From assembly GCF_031846525.1 (NCBI RefSeq), contig NZ_JAVRHM010000008.1:1-64000 (forward strand): a stretch of 64,000 bases of DNA, given 5' to 3'. The stretch is from Autumnicola patrickiae (lineage in GTDB: Bacteria; Bacteroidota; Bacteroidia; Flavobacteriales; Flavobacteriaceae). Both the position numbers and the translations under genes were made by a program. Positions within the stretch are counted from its first letter, which is position 1, and each line of letters begins with the position of its first letter. Positions 6,591 through 16,506 of this stretch are shown here, in pieces. The notes under the pieces are model-generated. The model was given only the letters and a program-made list of their open reading frames with translations, was not told the origin of the DNA and searched no databases.

Positions 6591-8993
6591 TTATCTTAAT
6601 TTCGGGAACTTCTTCGGGTTTACTTCATGCATAATTCCGTAGACTTTCTCGAAAATATCATCAGAAGATGGCTTTGAAAAATAATCACCATCTGTAGCGT
6701 AAGCTGGACGATGTTCTTTGGCTGTAAGTGTTTGCGGTTTGCTGTCCAGGAACCTGTACGCATCCTGTTCTTCGAGAATTTTCTGCATAATATATGCTGA
6801 AGCGCCGCCCGGTACATCTTCGTCTATAACCAGTAGTCTGTTTGTCTTTTCTACGCTTTTGACAATATTATGATCCAGATCAAAAGGAAGAAGCGACTGT
6901 ACATCTATAATTTCTACATCTATACCTGTTTCCTGCAATTCCTGAGCAGTTTGTTCAACTATTCTTAGGGTGGAGCCATAAGAGACAATGGTAAGATCTT
7001 TCCCTTTTCTAACGGTTTCTGTTACTCCAATAGGTGTTTTTAATTTTCCGAGATTACTAGGTAATTTCTCTTTGAGACGATAACCGTTCAAACATTCTAT
7101 TACCAATGCCGGGGTATTTATATCCAGCAAAGTATTGTAAAAACCTGCTGCTTTTGTCATATTGCGGGGAACCAGAATGTACATGCCGCGAAGCAGGTGC
7201 ACCAAACCTCCCAACTGAGAGCCGCTATGCCAGATTCCTTCCAAACGGTGACCTCTTGTTCTTACTATAAGTGGTGCTCTTTGTTTTCCTTTGGTTCGGT
7301 AAACAAGGGTTGAAAGGTCATCACTCATGGTTTGAAGTGCATACATCACATAATCCAAATATTGGATTTCGGCTATTGGCCTTAATCCTCTCAAAGCCAT
7401 TCCTATACCCTGTCCTAAAATTGTTGCTTCGCGTATTCCAACATCTGCAACGCGTAGTTCTCCATATTTGGCTTGCAGACCTTCCAGCCCCTGGTTTACA
7501 TCTCCAATTTCTCCGGCATCTTCCCCGAAGATTAAAGTTTCCGGACGGGAACCGAAAATAGCATCAAAATTATCCCGTAGTATGATCCTCGCATCAACCT
7601 CGGCTGCGCCTGGTTCATATTCCGGTTCTACGTGTTGAGTTTTAGAATCGTTTTCTTCATAAAGCCAGCTGTTATACTCCTCCTGGCTTTGCAACGCAAA
7701 TTTATTTGTCCACTCAAGTAATTCCTGCTTTTCAGGGGTATCTTCACCAATAAGAGAGCGGAGTACTCTTCTGGCGGCAGACATGATATCCTTTTTTATG
7801 GATTCTTTATTTGCCGCCAGTTTATCTTTAATCTCAGTTATAGTCTTTTTATTCGGGCTGTTTTTCGCAACTTTGGTAAGAAGTTTTACCAGTTCTTTAT
7901 GATCTTTTCGAACCGGGGCAAGAGCGCTCAACCATGCTTCTCTTTTACCTTCTCTAACCTTGCGTTTTATTTTTTTGTCAATTTGATCTAACTCTTCAGC
8001 AGTAGAAAACTGGTTCTCAATAATCCACTCCCGGAATTTTACATTACAATCGTATTCCTTTTCCCAATTAAGGCGATCTTCAGTCTTATACCGTTCATGG
8101 GATCCTGAAGTAGAATGACCTTGTGGCTGGGTAAGTTCTGTAACATGAATTAATACAGGGCAGTGTTCTGTTCTTGCAATGTTTGAAGCTTTTTCGAAAG
8201 CCTCCACCAGAGCGACATAATCCCATCCTTTTACAACCAGGATCTCGTATCCATGGTTTTCCTGATCCCGTTGAAAACCTTTTAAAATTTCGGAAATACT
8301 TTCTTTGGTGGTCTGGTGCCGGGCATGAACAGAAATTCCATATTCATCATCCCATACACTCATTACCAGTGGGACCTGTAAAACGCCTGCGGCATTAATG
8401 GTCTCCCAAAAGTGACCTTCACTGGTGCTGGCATTACCAATTGTTCCCCAGGCAACTTCATTCCCATTATCTGAAAATTTTTCTGAAGGAATACCTTCAA
8501 CATGTCTGTAAATTTTGGATGCCTGGGCAAGGCCAAGTAAACGTGGCATTTGTCCCGCAGTAGGAGAAATATCTGCACTGGAATTTTTTTGCTGAATTAG
8601 ATTTTTCCAGCTTCCATCTTTATTTAAACTGTGTGTTGTAAAATGCCCTCCCATTTGTCTTCCGGCAGACATGGGCTCGTTTTCTATATCTGTATCTGCA
8701 TAAAGACCTGCAAAGAATTCCTGAATGGAAAGCTCATTAATAGCCATCATAAAGGTTTGATCACGGTAATACCCAGATCTAAAATCCCCATTTTTAAAAG
8801 CTTTGGCCATAGCCAGTTGCGGTAATTCCTTACCATCTCCAAAAATTCCGAATTTAGCTTTCCCTGTTAAAACTTCCCGTCTTCCCAGAATACTACATTC
8901 CCGGCTGGTAGCGGCAATTTTATAATCTTCCAGTACCTGAGCCTTAAAGTCTTCAAATGAAATGGAATCCTTTGTTTGTGTTTCGCTATGCAT
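6591..8993 (-). CDS. 2-oxoacid dehydrogenase E1, fused alpha and beta subunits
   Basis: An 800-residue thiamine-diphosphate enzyme joining E1-alpha (about 1-400) and E1-beta (about 455-800) in one chain. The alpha half has GYYRDQTF (about 74-81) and the TPP/metal-binding stretch GTIGNASTSEGHFWE (about 184-198). The beta half has FGEDAGEIGDVNQG and DVGIREATILGQGIGMALRG, which face the cofactor, and the transketolase C-terminal domain with DVQSLLPFD. Such fusions are common in Bacteroidota and are annotated as branched-chain 2-oxoacid or pyruvate dehydrogenase E1; the substrate cannot be settled. No E2 or E3 gene is adjacent. Confidence 0.9.
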   Translation of the reverse strand: MHSETQTKDSISFEDFKAQVLEDYKIAATSRECSILGRREVLTGKAKFGIFGDGKELPQLAMAKAFKNGDFRSGYYRDQTFMMAINELSIQEFFAGLYADTDIENEPMSAGRQMGGHFTTHSLNKDGSWKNLIQQKNSSADISPTAGQMPRLLGLAQASKIYRHVEGIPSEKFSDNGNEVAWGTIGNASTSEGHFWETINAAGVLQVPLVMSVWDDEYGISVHARHQTTKESISEILKGFQRDQENHGYEILVVKGWDYVALVEAFEKASNIARTEHCPVLIHVTELTQPQGHSTSGSHERYKTEDRLNWEKEYDCNVKFREWIIENQFSTAEELDQIDKKIKRKVREGKREAWLSALAPVRKDHKELVKLLTKVAKNSPNKKTITEIKDKLAANKESIKKDIMSAARRVLRSLIGEDTPEKQELLEWTNKFALQSQEEYNSWLYEENDSKTQHVEPEYEPGAAEVDARIILRDNFDAIFGSRPETLIFGEDAGEIGDVNQGLEGLQAKYGELRVADVGIREATILGQGIGMALRGLRPIAEIQYLDYVMYALQTMSDDLSTLVYRTKGKQRAPLIVRTRGHRLEGIWHSGSQLGGLVHLLRGMYILVPRNMTKAAGFYNTLLDINTPALVIECLNGYRLKEKLPSNLGKLKTPIGVTETVRKGKDLTIVSYGSTLRIVEQTAQELQETGIDVEIIDVQSLLPFDLDHNIVKSVEKTNRLLVIDEDVPGGASAYIMQKILEEQDAYRFLDSKPQTLTAKEHRPAYATDGDYFSKPSSDDIFEKVYGIMHEVNPKKFPKLR

Positions 8994-9014
8994 GAACTTA
9001 TTTTTGGATACTCA

Positions 9015-9022
9015 CAAATATA
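9015..9022 (-). promoter_or_regulatory. Predicted -7 box of E1 gene
   Basis: Read on the minus strand this is TATATTTG, a match to TAnnTTTG, placed 22 bases before the E1 start codon. Confidence 0.5.
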
Positions 9023-9034
9023 ATGAAAACTATG

Positions 9035-9046
9035 ATTGTATACAAT
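9035..9046. promoter_or_regulatory. Palindrome in E1 promoter, possible operator
   Basis: ATTGTATACAAT is a perfect 12-bp palindrome 12 bases upstream of the -7 box of the E1 gene, where the -33 region would be. The position suits a repressor or activator site; no regulator is identified. Confidence 0.3.
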
Positions 9047-9185
9047 TCATTAATTTCCAATTTTATTGAAAATTATGCATTCAAAGAAGCGTATTGTTGC
9101 TATTAGATAAATTAACAGTAAATTATGAGCTTGAAGACTGAGGATTGTTTAATTGCTTTAACTGAAGAAGCCGAAAGTAATCCTA

Positions 9186-11996
9186 TTAATACCATCTTCT
9201 TTTAAATAAACCCAGCAGGGTATTGATATCCAGAGAAACTATAAACCGGATTTTTTCATCATAGGAAGGTTGCGCTATCTCCCAGCCAAGGTTGGAATAA
9301 ACAGGAAAAAATAATTCGAAGTAATCTGCTACCAGGCTTGCTCTTATTCCCGTATCGTAAAGAAATGCCGGTGAGTCATATTGGTTTTTAACCAGCCCAA
9401 CGTCCCCATAAACATATATCCAGTTCCAGATGTTAGTGCTTGCATTGAAGGTAGTGATCCACTGGTTGGCAAATTCTGGCTCTAACTGTGATTTAAATCC
9501 TCCTTCAGCGGGAATTATTTGCTGGCTGTATAATCCGCTGCCCTGGCTTCTTCCATAGTAATTGTAATCAAAAAGATAATCTGTAGGACGATCCAGTGCG
9601 AAACTAAAATAGTCATGATCACGAGTATCATTATAAAGGAATGTCCCTGCGAAAAAACGAAGGTCTACCTGGCGGTTATTTTTAAAGAGTTTCCTGTACT
9701 CCAGGCTAAGGGAGATTTTACTGAATTTCTCTGCCAGTTGATAATCAAAAGAACCTTTATAAAAATTTACAATATTTGGATTATTATAGGAATAGTTAAC
9801 ATTAAAGACATTGTAATTGGGCTGATTGATAGGATCCACCGGATCGATATCCCGTTTTACATTTATGTTTCGTATCATAAGAAATTGCCTTTCATTACTC
9901 CGCAGGTAATTACTGCGATAGGCAAAGGTTAGGAATGGAGTAAATTTCTCGTAAAATAAATTATATCCATAAGAAAAACGTGTACCGCTAAATCCATACT
10001 TTACGGCATATAGTTTTGAGTTTTCGTATTGATGCGCATTAGAAATAGAAGCAGATCCCACAATGGTTTCGCTGTTAAATCCATATTTTGGTGAGATTTT
10101 AAAATTGAAATTCTTGTTTAAGACAGATGCATTATAAAGTTTTGGCCCTATAGAAATACCGTCATAGAGATTGTAATCAAATTCCGGCATAAAAAAGAGC
10201 TGGTTGTACCTTGGATCTTCCACGTCCTCCAGTAAACGAAACTGAATAGGTTTATTGAACAAGGTGGTAACAGCTTTATAATTGTTTCGCTGGTTAATTT
10301 CCGGGATTACCTGTTCGTAATTTACAGCGACGCGTTCTGCACCCTCTCTGGGGATGGTTACTTTCTTCAATTTTTCTACTTCTTCGACCCAGGTTTTGGA
10401 TACTATTTCCCCGTCTTTAATTCCGTAAACGGAAACCGGCATATCATTATTCCGTCTGTTCCTGACAGTGACCACGAGCGAATCGTCCTTCTTTTTTACC
10501 TTTTTAATTGAAAAATCAATTTTCTTGTTGGTATTAACGTAATCCTCAAAAAACCACGAAATATCCTTTGCGGCATTCTTCTGAAGAACCCGCTTGAACT
10601 CTTCCTTAGAAGTAGGTTGAAGTTTGTTTGCGCGATAGAACTCAGTTATTGATTCTTTTACAGCGTCAGATCCCAGATAATCCTCGATATACCTTAATCC
10701 GATCCCTGCTTTATATGAATTAGCTATGTTTTTGTTGAATTTTACCAACGAATCCTGACGGGTGGTAAGTGCCTGATCAAAATTTAAACGGGCAGAATTC
10801 ATATACATAAATTGGTACTGATCATTAAATTCCAGATCGGCGGCATGGAACCAGCGTATACCAATAATGTCACTCAAATTCCCAATGAGTTTCATTTTAG
10901 GATAATAATGATCTACATAGTCCATCATTAGGGAAACTAAAATAGCATCATTCACCCATTGATCTGTTCGTGGATCTAATAAGAGGGTATTTTTTAAATA
11001 ATTATTGGTGATGGTCTTAAATTGCTTAATATCGTACTGGAATCCATCAGGAAACGGACGGATAAATCCCGGTAACTGATTGAGCCCATAAAGCGGACTG
11101 TTATGATAATCTTCCTGGGTTACAAAAATGTGATTGTGAGGATAAGATCCCAATCTTTCTTCCAGAAAAGAGAGAATACGATTAAGTAAAACTTCCTTTA
11201 TTTCAGTTTGAAGATTGTCATCTGTAAGATTGGTGATTATTTCGTGTGAGTGAGCATAGATATTTTCGAATAAATAAGTTTTAGTTAGATATAGCTTTGT
11301 TTCCACCCGGTCCTGCCCTACAAACTCAACTATTTTTCTATCTTCTTTACTGGAAATGTTCAGCATATTAAGTGCAGAAGCAGCATAATAAGCGTTTGGT
11401 ATATTTAGTAATATTTCAATATCTGCCGGCGGCGTGTAATCCAGATCCAGATTTTGATGGCTGTAAATTTTCCAGCCGTCATTATAAACAGCAGGTGTAA
11501 TGTACCAGTACCTTAATTTATAATTTCCCTGGCCGTCTTTGCCGTACCGTGTAAATTTATCCTGAGGTACTTTAATCGCGTAATCCAGGTTTATAGTTGT
11601 TTTTTCACCCGGGGCAAGAGGTTCGGAAAGAGGTATTCTGATAATATCAACACGTCCTAATAGTCTTTCCCATTGTAGAGGATTATTATTCTCACCGGTC
11701 ACAGCATTTATTACTGTACCTCCACGTTCCTCTTCTCCCGCAAAATGAAAGCGTCGCACAAACTCTTCTGAAAATCTCTTTCCCAAATAGCTGCTTTTAC
11801 TGCTAAAAGCATTTATCCAGTCATTTAAATAAATCTCTGTTAAAGGTTCATTGCTCTGATTCTCATATTCAATTACCTGATCAAAAAAGATGGAATCCAC
11901 CTCTGCGTCCAGTTTAGCTTCAATGGAAATGGAATGTTGTGCAAAACTTACACATGTACAGGCAAGCAGGAAAATCGGGAAGAGGAAGTGCTTCAA
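9186..11996 (-). CDS. M1-like (gluzincin-fold) protein with outer-membrane barrel, active site missing
   Basis: This 936-residue protein has a signal peptide (1-19, MKHFLFPIFLLACTCVSFA), an M1 aminopeptidase-like N-terminal beta domain (about 20-240), a helical region resembling the M1 catalytic domain (about 245-500) and a beta-rich C-terminus (about 600-936) ending in Trp-Tyr, with alternating patterns typical of an outer-membrane barrel. The M1 zinc site HEXXH is absent: DQWVNDAILVSLMMDYVDHY (about 342-361) aligns with the usual WLNEGFA region but nothing upstream supplies HEXXH. It is probably a non-catalytic surface protein. Flavobacterial relatives are called gluzincin family metallopeptidases. 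Transcribed alone. Confidence 0.7.
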   Translation of the reverse strand: MKHFLFPIFLLACTCVSFAQHSISIEAKLDAEVDSIFFDQVIEYENQSNEPLTEIYLNDWINAFSSKSSYLGKRFSEEFVRRFHFAGEEERGGTVINAVTGENNNPLQWERLLGRVDIIRIPLSEPLAPGEKTTINLDYAIKVPQDKFTRYGKDGQGNYKLRYWYITPAVYNDGWKIYSHQNLDLDYTPPADIEILLNIPNAYYAASALNMLNISSKEDRKIVEFVGQDRVETKLYLTKTYLFENIYAHSHEIITNLTDDNLQTEIKEVLLNRILSFLEERLGSYPHNHIFVTQEDYHNSPLYGLNQLPGFIRPFPDGFQYDIKQFKTITNNYLKNTLLLDPRTDQWVNDAILVSLMMDYVDHYYPKMKLIGNLSDIIGIRWFHAADLEFNDQYQFMYMNSARLNFDQALTTRQDSLVKFNKNIANSYKAGIGLRYIEDYLGSDAVKESITEFYRANKLQPTSKEEFKRVLQKNAAKDISWFFEDYVNTNKKIDFSIKKVKKKDDSLVVTVRNRRNNDMPVSVYGIKDGEIVSKTWVEEVEKLKKVTIPREGAERVAVNYEQVIPEINQRNNYKAVTTLFNKPIQFRLLEDVEDPRYNQLFFMPEFDYNLYDGISIGPKLYNASVLNKNFNFKISPKYGFNSETIVGSASISNAHQYENSKLYAVKYGFSGTRFSYGYNLFYEKFTPFLTFAYRSNYLRSNERQFLMIRNINVKRDIDPVDPINQPNYNVFNVNYSYNNPNIVNFYKGSFDYQLAEKFSKISLSLEYRKLFKNNRQVDLRFFAGTFLYNDTRDHDYFSFALDRPTDYLFDYNYYGRSQGSGLYSQQIIPAEGGFKSQLEPEFANQWITTFNASTNIWNWIYVYGDVGLVKNQYDSPAFLYDTGIRASLVADYFELFFPVYSNLGWEIAQPSYDEKIRFIVSLDINTLLGLFKRRWY

Positions 11997-12073
11997 AGGA
12001 AAATATAATATTTAAATAAGAATATTTGGGCTAATATAGTTAAAGTTTAATGACAACATTTAGTAAATAATAA

Positions 12074-12763
12074 CTAAAAATTAGGACTCAAATTGTACTC
12101 ATCATAAAATTTATCCAAGGCTTCAATCACCTCATCTTCAGTATCAACAACCTGTACAAGATCAATATCGGCAGCACTTATATTCTGGAAACTATCGCAT
12201 AAGGTGGTCTGGATCCATTCTACGAGTCCGCTCCAAAAGTCTCTTCCAACAAGAATAATAGGAAACTTGTCAATTTTATGGGTTTGGATAAGGGTTATGG
12301 CTTCAAACAGCTCATCTAGTGTTCCAAAGCCACCTGGCATTACCACAAAACCCTGAGAATACTTTACGAACATTACTTTTCTCACGAAAAAGTAATCGAA
12401 ATCCAGGCTCTTATCATTATCTATATAAGGATTGTCATGCTGCTCAAAGGGAAGATCAATATTTAAACCTACAGAAGTTCCTCCGCCTAGGTGAGCACCT
12501 TTATTTCCTGCTTCCATTATTCCAGGTCCACCACCAGTAATCACACCATATCCATGGTCTACGATTCTTTTAGCAATACTTTCGGCCAGTTTGTAATATT
12601 TCTGATCGGGTTTGGTTCGTGCCGAACCGAAAATAGAAACGCATGGGCCAATTTGACTTAATTTCTCGTAACCATTAACAAACTCTCCCATTATTTTAAA
12701 AATCGCCCAGGAGTCGTTGGTCTTTATCTCATTCCAGGCTTTATTGCCTTGCTTTGCTTTCAT
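12074..12763 (-). CDS. LOG family protein (TIGR00730 type, nucleotide 5'-monophosphate phosphoribohydrolase-like)
   Basis: The 229-residue Rossmann-fold protein carries both family signatures: GGGPGIMEAGNKGA (about 97-110) and PGGFGTLDELFEA (about 152-164), the latter holding the catalytic Glu region of LONELY GUY enzymes. Characterised members release the free base from cytokinin or other nucleoside monophosphates; the bacterial substrate is often uncertain. Only nine bases separate the uvrA stop from this start, so it is very likely cotranscribed downstream of uvrA. Confidence 0.88.
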   Translation of the reverse strand: MKAKQGNKAWNEIKTNDSWAIFKIMGEFVNGYEKLSQIGPCVSIFGSARTKPDQKYYKLAESIAKRIVDHGYGVITGGGPGIMEAGNKGAHLGGGTSVGLNIDLPFEQHDNPYIDNDKSLDFDYFFVRKVMFVKYSQGFVVMPGGFGTLDELFEAITLIQTHKIDKFPIILVGRDFWSGLVEWIQTTLCDSFQNISAADIDLVQVVDTEDEVIEALDKFYDEYNLSPNF

Positions 12764-12772
12764 ATTTAATTT

Positions 12773-15604
12773 TTATTGTAATTCCTTTTTAAGGAATTTT
12801 GCTGTATAACTTGTTTTGTGTTTTGCGACTTCTTCCGGAGTTCCGGTGGCTAATACTTTTCCACCATTTTTACCACCTTCCTGACCTATGTCTATTATAT
12901 GGTCTGCCATTTTTATTACATCCATATTGTGCTCTATAATCAAGACAGTATTTCCTTTATTGGCCAGCCGGTTGAGTACTTCCATAAGCACACGAATATC
13001 TTCAAAATGGAGTCCTGTTGTAGGTTCATCCAAAATATAAAAAGTATTGCCTGTATCCCTTTTCGAAAGCTCTGTGGCTAATTTAATTCGTTGTGCTTCA
13101 CCTCCAGATAAAGTGGTGCTTTGTTGGCCAAGGGTAATATATCCCAGCCCCACATCCTGAATGGTTTTTAGTTTCCGGTAAATTTTCGGAATTAATTCAA
13201 AAAATGGCGTAGCATCATTTATTGTCATTTCCAGGACATCAGCAATAGATTTTCCTTTGTATCTGATTTCGAGGGTTTCCCTGTTAAACCGCTTACCCTG
13301 GCAGGTTTCGCATTCCACGTAAACATCTGGCAGAAAATTCATTTCAATCACTCTCAATCCGCCGCCTTTGCAGGTTTCGCACCTTCCACCTTTTACATTG
13401 AAGCTGAAACGTCCCGGTTTGTATCCTCTTATTTGTGCTTCTGGTGTTTTAGTGAATAAACTTCTTATTTCCGAAAATACTCCGGTATAAGTCGCAGGAT
13501 TGGATCTTGGAGTTCTACCTATAGGGGATTGGTTGATATCTATAACTTTATCGATATGCTCCAGCCCTTTTATACTCTTATAGGGTTTAGGAACTTTTAC
13601 TCCATTAAAGTAGTGGGCATTCATGATTGGGTATAGCGTCTCGTTAATAAGAGTAGATTTTCCACTACCTGAAACCCCTGTTACAGCAATCATTTGACCT
13701 AACGGAATACTTATGGAAACATTTTTTAAATTATTTCCGGTTGCTCCTTTTAAAGTGATGGTTTTTCCATTTCCTTTCCTTCGCTTTTCCGGAATTTCAA
13801 TTTGTTTTGTACCGTTTAGGTAAGAAGCTGTTAGTGTTTTATGCTTTTTTATTTCTGAAGGAGTTCCTTCACTTATAATTTCACCGCCGTGTTTTCCAGC
13901 AAAAGGGCCAATATCTATAACATGATCTGCCCTTTCAATCATATCTTTATCGTGCTCTACAACAATTACAGTATTCCCAAGATCCCGAAGGGAAACAAGA
14001 GAGTTAATTAATTTTTCATTATCCCGCTGATGCAGCCCAATGCTTGGCTCATCCAGAATATAGAGCACACCCACCAGTTGCGAACCAATTTGTGTAGCCA
14101 GTCTAATCCTTTGTGCTTCTCCACCAGAAAGGGATTTGGACCCTCTGTTCAGGGAAAGATAGGTTAAACCAACATCTGTTAAAAAGCTGAGTCTGGTTCT
14201 TATCTCCTTAATAACTTCGGTTGCAATTAATTGCTGTTTTTCACTGAGTTTCTCTTCCAGGCCTTCAAACCAATTAGCAAGATCTGTAATATCTTTATGA
14301 GCAAGTTTGGCAATGTTTTGGTCGTTAACCTTAAAATAAAGAGACTCTTTTCTCAGCCGGCTGCCATTACAGGTAGGACATTCTATTTTATCCATGTACT
14401 CTTTAGCCCACCGTCTTAGGGAAGTAGAGTCATTATTGTTAAAAGTTGTCTCAATAAAAGTTGCAACTCCTTCAAAATCAATTTTAAATTCCCTGGTAAT
14501 ACCTAGCGATTTGGATTCTTTAGAAAATTTTTCCTTACCGCCATAGAGAATCATATCCATTGCTTCCTTCGGAATTTTAGAAACAGGATCAGTAAGTTTG
14601 AAGTCAAATCTTTCGGCGATCAGTTCGAGCTGCGAAAAAATCCAGTTTTTTTTCTGAGGACCGTGAGGTACAAGAGCACCATTCTTAATAGACTTTTTTT
14701 CATCAGGAATAATTTTGCTAATATTAACCTTATGGAGCGTTCCAATCCCGTTACAATCTGGACATGCACCTTTTGGGGAATTAAAACTGAAAGTATTAGG
14801 TTCAGGGTTTGGATAGGAAATTCCAGTAGTGGGGCACATTAGGTTTCTACTAAAATACCGTACCTCATTTGTTTCATGATCCAGAATCATCAACGTATCG
14901 TCACCGTGATACATTGCAGTTTTAATACTTTCACTCAGGCGCTTCTGTCCATCTGTTTTATCATCAATCTGGAGTCGGTCAATTACAATTTCAATTTCGT
15001 GGGTTTTGTACCTGTCCAGTTTCATTCCCTTTACGATATCCCTCACTTCTCCGTCTACTCTCACCTTAACAAACCCCTGTTTAGAGATTTGCTCAAAGAG
15101 TTCGCGGTAATGACCTTTTCTGGACCTAATCACCGGTGCAAGGATATTTACTCTCTTACCGTTAAATTTTTTGATGATAAGATCCTTAATCTGGGTATCG
15201 GTATAACTTATCATTTTCTCACCCGTATTGTAACTATACGCATCGGCAGCACGGGCAAAAAGTAATCTCAGGAAATCATAAATTTCTGTAATTGTACCTA
15301 CCGTACTTCTGGGATTTTTGCTGGTGGTTTTTTGTTCAATAGCAATAACAGGGGAAAGACCTTCAATTTTGTCCACATCGGGTCTTTCGAGTCCACCAAG
15401 AAATTGGCGGGCATAAGCAGAAAAAGTTTCTATATATCTCCTTTGTCCTTCAGCATAAATGGTATCAAATGCCAGGGAAGATTTTCCAGAACCAGAAAGT
15501 CCTGTTATTACCACTAATTTTTCCCTGGGAATACTAACATCAATATTTTTTAAATTATGGACTCTTGCCCCTAATACCTCAATATTATCTTCGCTTTCCG
15601 TCAT
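12773..15604 (-). CDS. uvrA: Excinuclease ABC subunit A
   Basis: UvrA is the ATPase damage sensor of nucleotide excision repair, working with UvrB. The 943-residue protein has two ABC modules: Walker A GLSGSGKSS (about 34-42), signature LSGGEAQRIRLATQIG and ILDEPSIGLHQRD in the first; GVSGSGKSTL, LSGGEAQRIKLATEL and ILDEPTTGLHFED in the second. Zinc-binding Cys pairs CPDCNGIG, CPTCNGSR and CETCKGGG...CETCQGKRF are intact. I place the start at the ATG at 15604 (MTESEDNIEV) instead of the TTG four codons earlier, because the -7 box at 15622-15629 would put transcription onset next to that TTG. Confidence 0.95.
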   Translation of the reverse strand: MTESEDNIEVLGARVHNLKNIDVSIPREKLVVITGLSGSGKSSLAFDTIYAEGQRRYIETFSAYARQFLGGLERPDVDKIEGLSPVIAIEQKTTSKNPRSTVGTITEIYDFLRLLFARAADAYSYNTGEKMISYTDTQIKDLIIKKFNGKRVNILAPVIRSRKGHYRELFEQISKQGFVKVRVDGEVRDIVKGMKLDRYKTHEIEIVIDRLQIDDKTDGQKRLSESIKTAMYHGDDTLMILDHETNEVRYFSRNLMCPTTGISYPNPEPNTFSFNSPKGACPDCNGIGTLHKVNISKIIPDEKKSIKNGALVPHGPQKKNWIFSQLELIAERFDFKLTDPVSKIPKEAMDMILYGGKEKFSKESKSLGITREFKIDFEGVATFIETTFNNNDSTSLRRWAKEYMDKIECPTCNGSRLRKESLYFKVNDQNIAKLAHKDITDLANWFEGLEEKLSEKQQLIATEVIKEIRTRLSFLTDVGLTYLSLNRGSKSLSGGEAQRIRLATQIGSQLVGVLYILDEPSIGLHQRDNEKLINSLVSLRDLGNTVIVVEHDKDMIERADHVIDIGPFAGKHGGEIISEGTPSEIKKHKTLTASYLNGTKQIEIPEKRRKGNGKTITLKGATGNNLKNVSISIPLGQMIAVTGVSGSGKSTLINETLYPIMNAHYFNGVKVPKPYKSIKGLEHIDKVIDINQSPIGRTPRSNPATYTGVFSEIRSLFTKTPEAQIRGYKPGRFSFNVKGGRCETCKGGGLRVIEMNFLPDVYVECETCQGKRFNRETLEIRYKGKSIADVLEMTINDATPFFELIPKIYRKLKTIQDVGLGYITLGQQSTTLSGGEAQRIKLATELSKRDTGNTFYILDEPTTGLHFEDIRVLMEVLNRLANKGNTVLIIEHNMDVIKMADHIIDIGQEGGKNGGKVLATGTPEEVAKHKTSYTAKFLKKELQ

Positions 15605-15621
15605 AAAATTATTCAAGGTGG

Positions 15622-15629
15622 CAAAGGTA
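15622..15629 (-). promoter_or_regulatory. Predicted -7 box of uvrA
   Basis: TACCTTTG on the minus strand, 18 bases before the uvrA ATG. It is identical to the -7 box of the cvfB-like gene. It implies a leader of about ten bases. No LexA-like palindrome was recognised next to it. Confidence 0.55.
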
Positions 15630-15794
15630 CTTAAAGTGTTGCTAATTAAAAAGCAAGCGGTATTTCTGCATTGTTAATTTAGATGTAAAAAAATTTGTTC
15701 CAAATTACAAGCCGGTATTAGAAGAAGGTGGAAAAAAACGATTATAGATAAGAAAATTTACTTCTTGTGAAGCTAAAGCCTAAGTCAGTACAAT

Positions 15795-16391
15795 TTAATT
15801 AGCCTGATTCAGCTCCTTTATTTTCTCACTGCTGAAGTTGATCAGATCCGCAAAAAATTCGGTAAACTCATCCTGGAATTCGTCATAAAACATTTCCAGC
15901 TCCTCCACAGCCAGGTCCATATTGGATTTACCCTTTGTACGATGGTTCATTTGATATAGAATTTTTGTAATACCATCGATACTGGCATAACTTAAAAGCC
16001 AATTATCGCGAAACATATACGGCATAAACTTCTGAACAGCTTTTGGGAGATCTGATTTGTTTTCCCGGAGGAGGTCATAAAATTCTTCAGTATATTCTTC
16101 CAAAGGTGTTTGGGAGTAATTTTTCCAGTTAACAGCAAGAAAATGATCGTAAAGAATATCTACAATAACACGGCTATAATGACTGTACCTGCTGAACAAT
16201 CTGGTCACACTTTTTTTGACAACCGGATGGGTGTCGGTATATTGATCTATGGCCCGGTGCAGAACAACACCCTTTTGTATAGGTTCAGGGAATTTCAGGA
16301 AGTTTTTTCCTTTAATTGAATCTGCGATAAAATTTCCGATTTTGAGATTATCATCATTTCCGGAAAGGTAAATATGTGCCAAATAATTCAT
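15795..16391 (-). CDS. acpH: Acyl carrier protein phosphodiesterase family (AcpH/DUF479)
   Basis: The family removes the 4'-phosphopantetheine group from holo-ACP. The 198-residue length and the N-terminal MNYLAHIYLSGNDD with NFIADSIKG (19-28) are characteristic, as are GVVLHRAIDQYTDTHPVV (45-62) and the helical HD-like segment YSRVIVDILYDHFLAVNW (72-90), whose His and Asp residues are probable metal ligands. Cytoplasmic. The gene stands alone, divergent from glmM. Activity in Bacteroidota is assumed from the family and has not been shown to my knowledge. Confidence 0.8.
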   Translation of the reverse strand: MNYLAHIYLSGNDDNLKIGNFIADSIKGKNFLKFPEPIQKGVVLHRAIDQYTDTHPVVKKSVTRLFSRYSHYSRVIVDILYDHFLAVNWKNYSQTPLEEYTEEFYDLLRENKSDLPKAVQKFMPYMFRDNWLLSYASIDGITKILYQMNHRTKGKSNMDLAVEELEMFYDEFQDEFTEFFADLINFSSEKIKELNQAN

Positions 16392-16464
16392 TTTTTGAAG
16401 TTACAAATTTTTGGTTGTACTGTTTAAATTTTGTTAAGTTTTGGTAGCTCGGCATTCAGCCTTG

Positions 16465-16472
16465 TATATTTG
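16465..16472 (+). promoter_or_regulatory. Predicted glmM promoter (-7 box)
   Basis: TATATTTG, with a TTTG at 16440-16443 as candidate -33 box (21-base spacer). Transcription would start near 16479, downstream of the longest possible reading-frame start, which supports the ATG at 16507. Confidence 0.6.
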
Positions 16473-16506
16473 GGCAGTAAAAATCATCAATATAAAAAGG
16501 AATACC

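Noticed and set aside
16441..16506. TTG-initiated extension of glmM
   Set aside because: The -7 box at 16465-16472 lies inside it, and the family start MSLIKSISGIRG begins at 16507.
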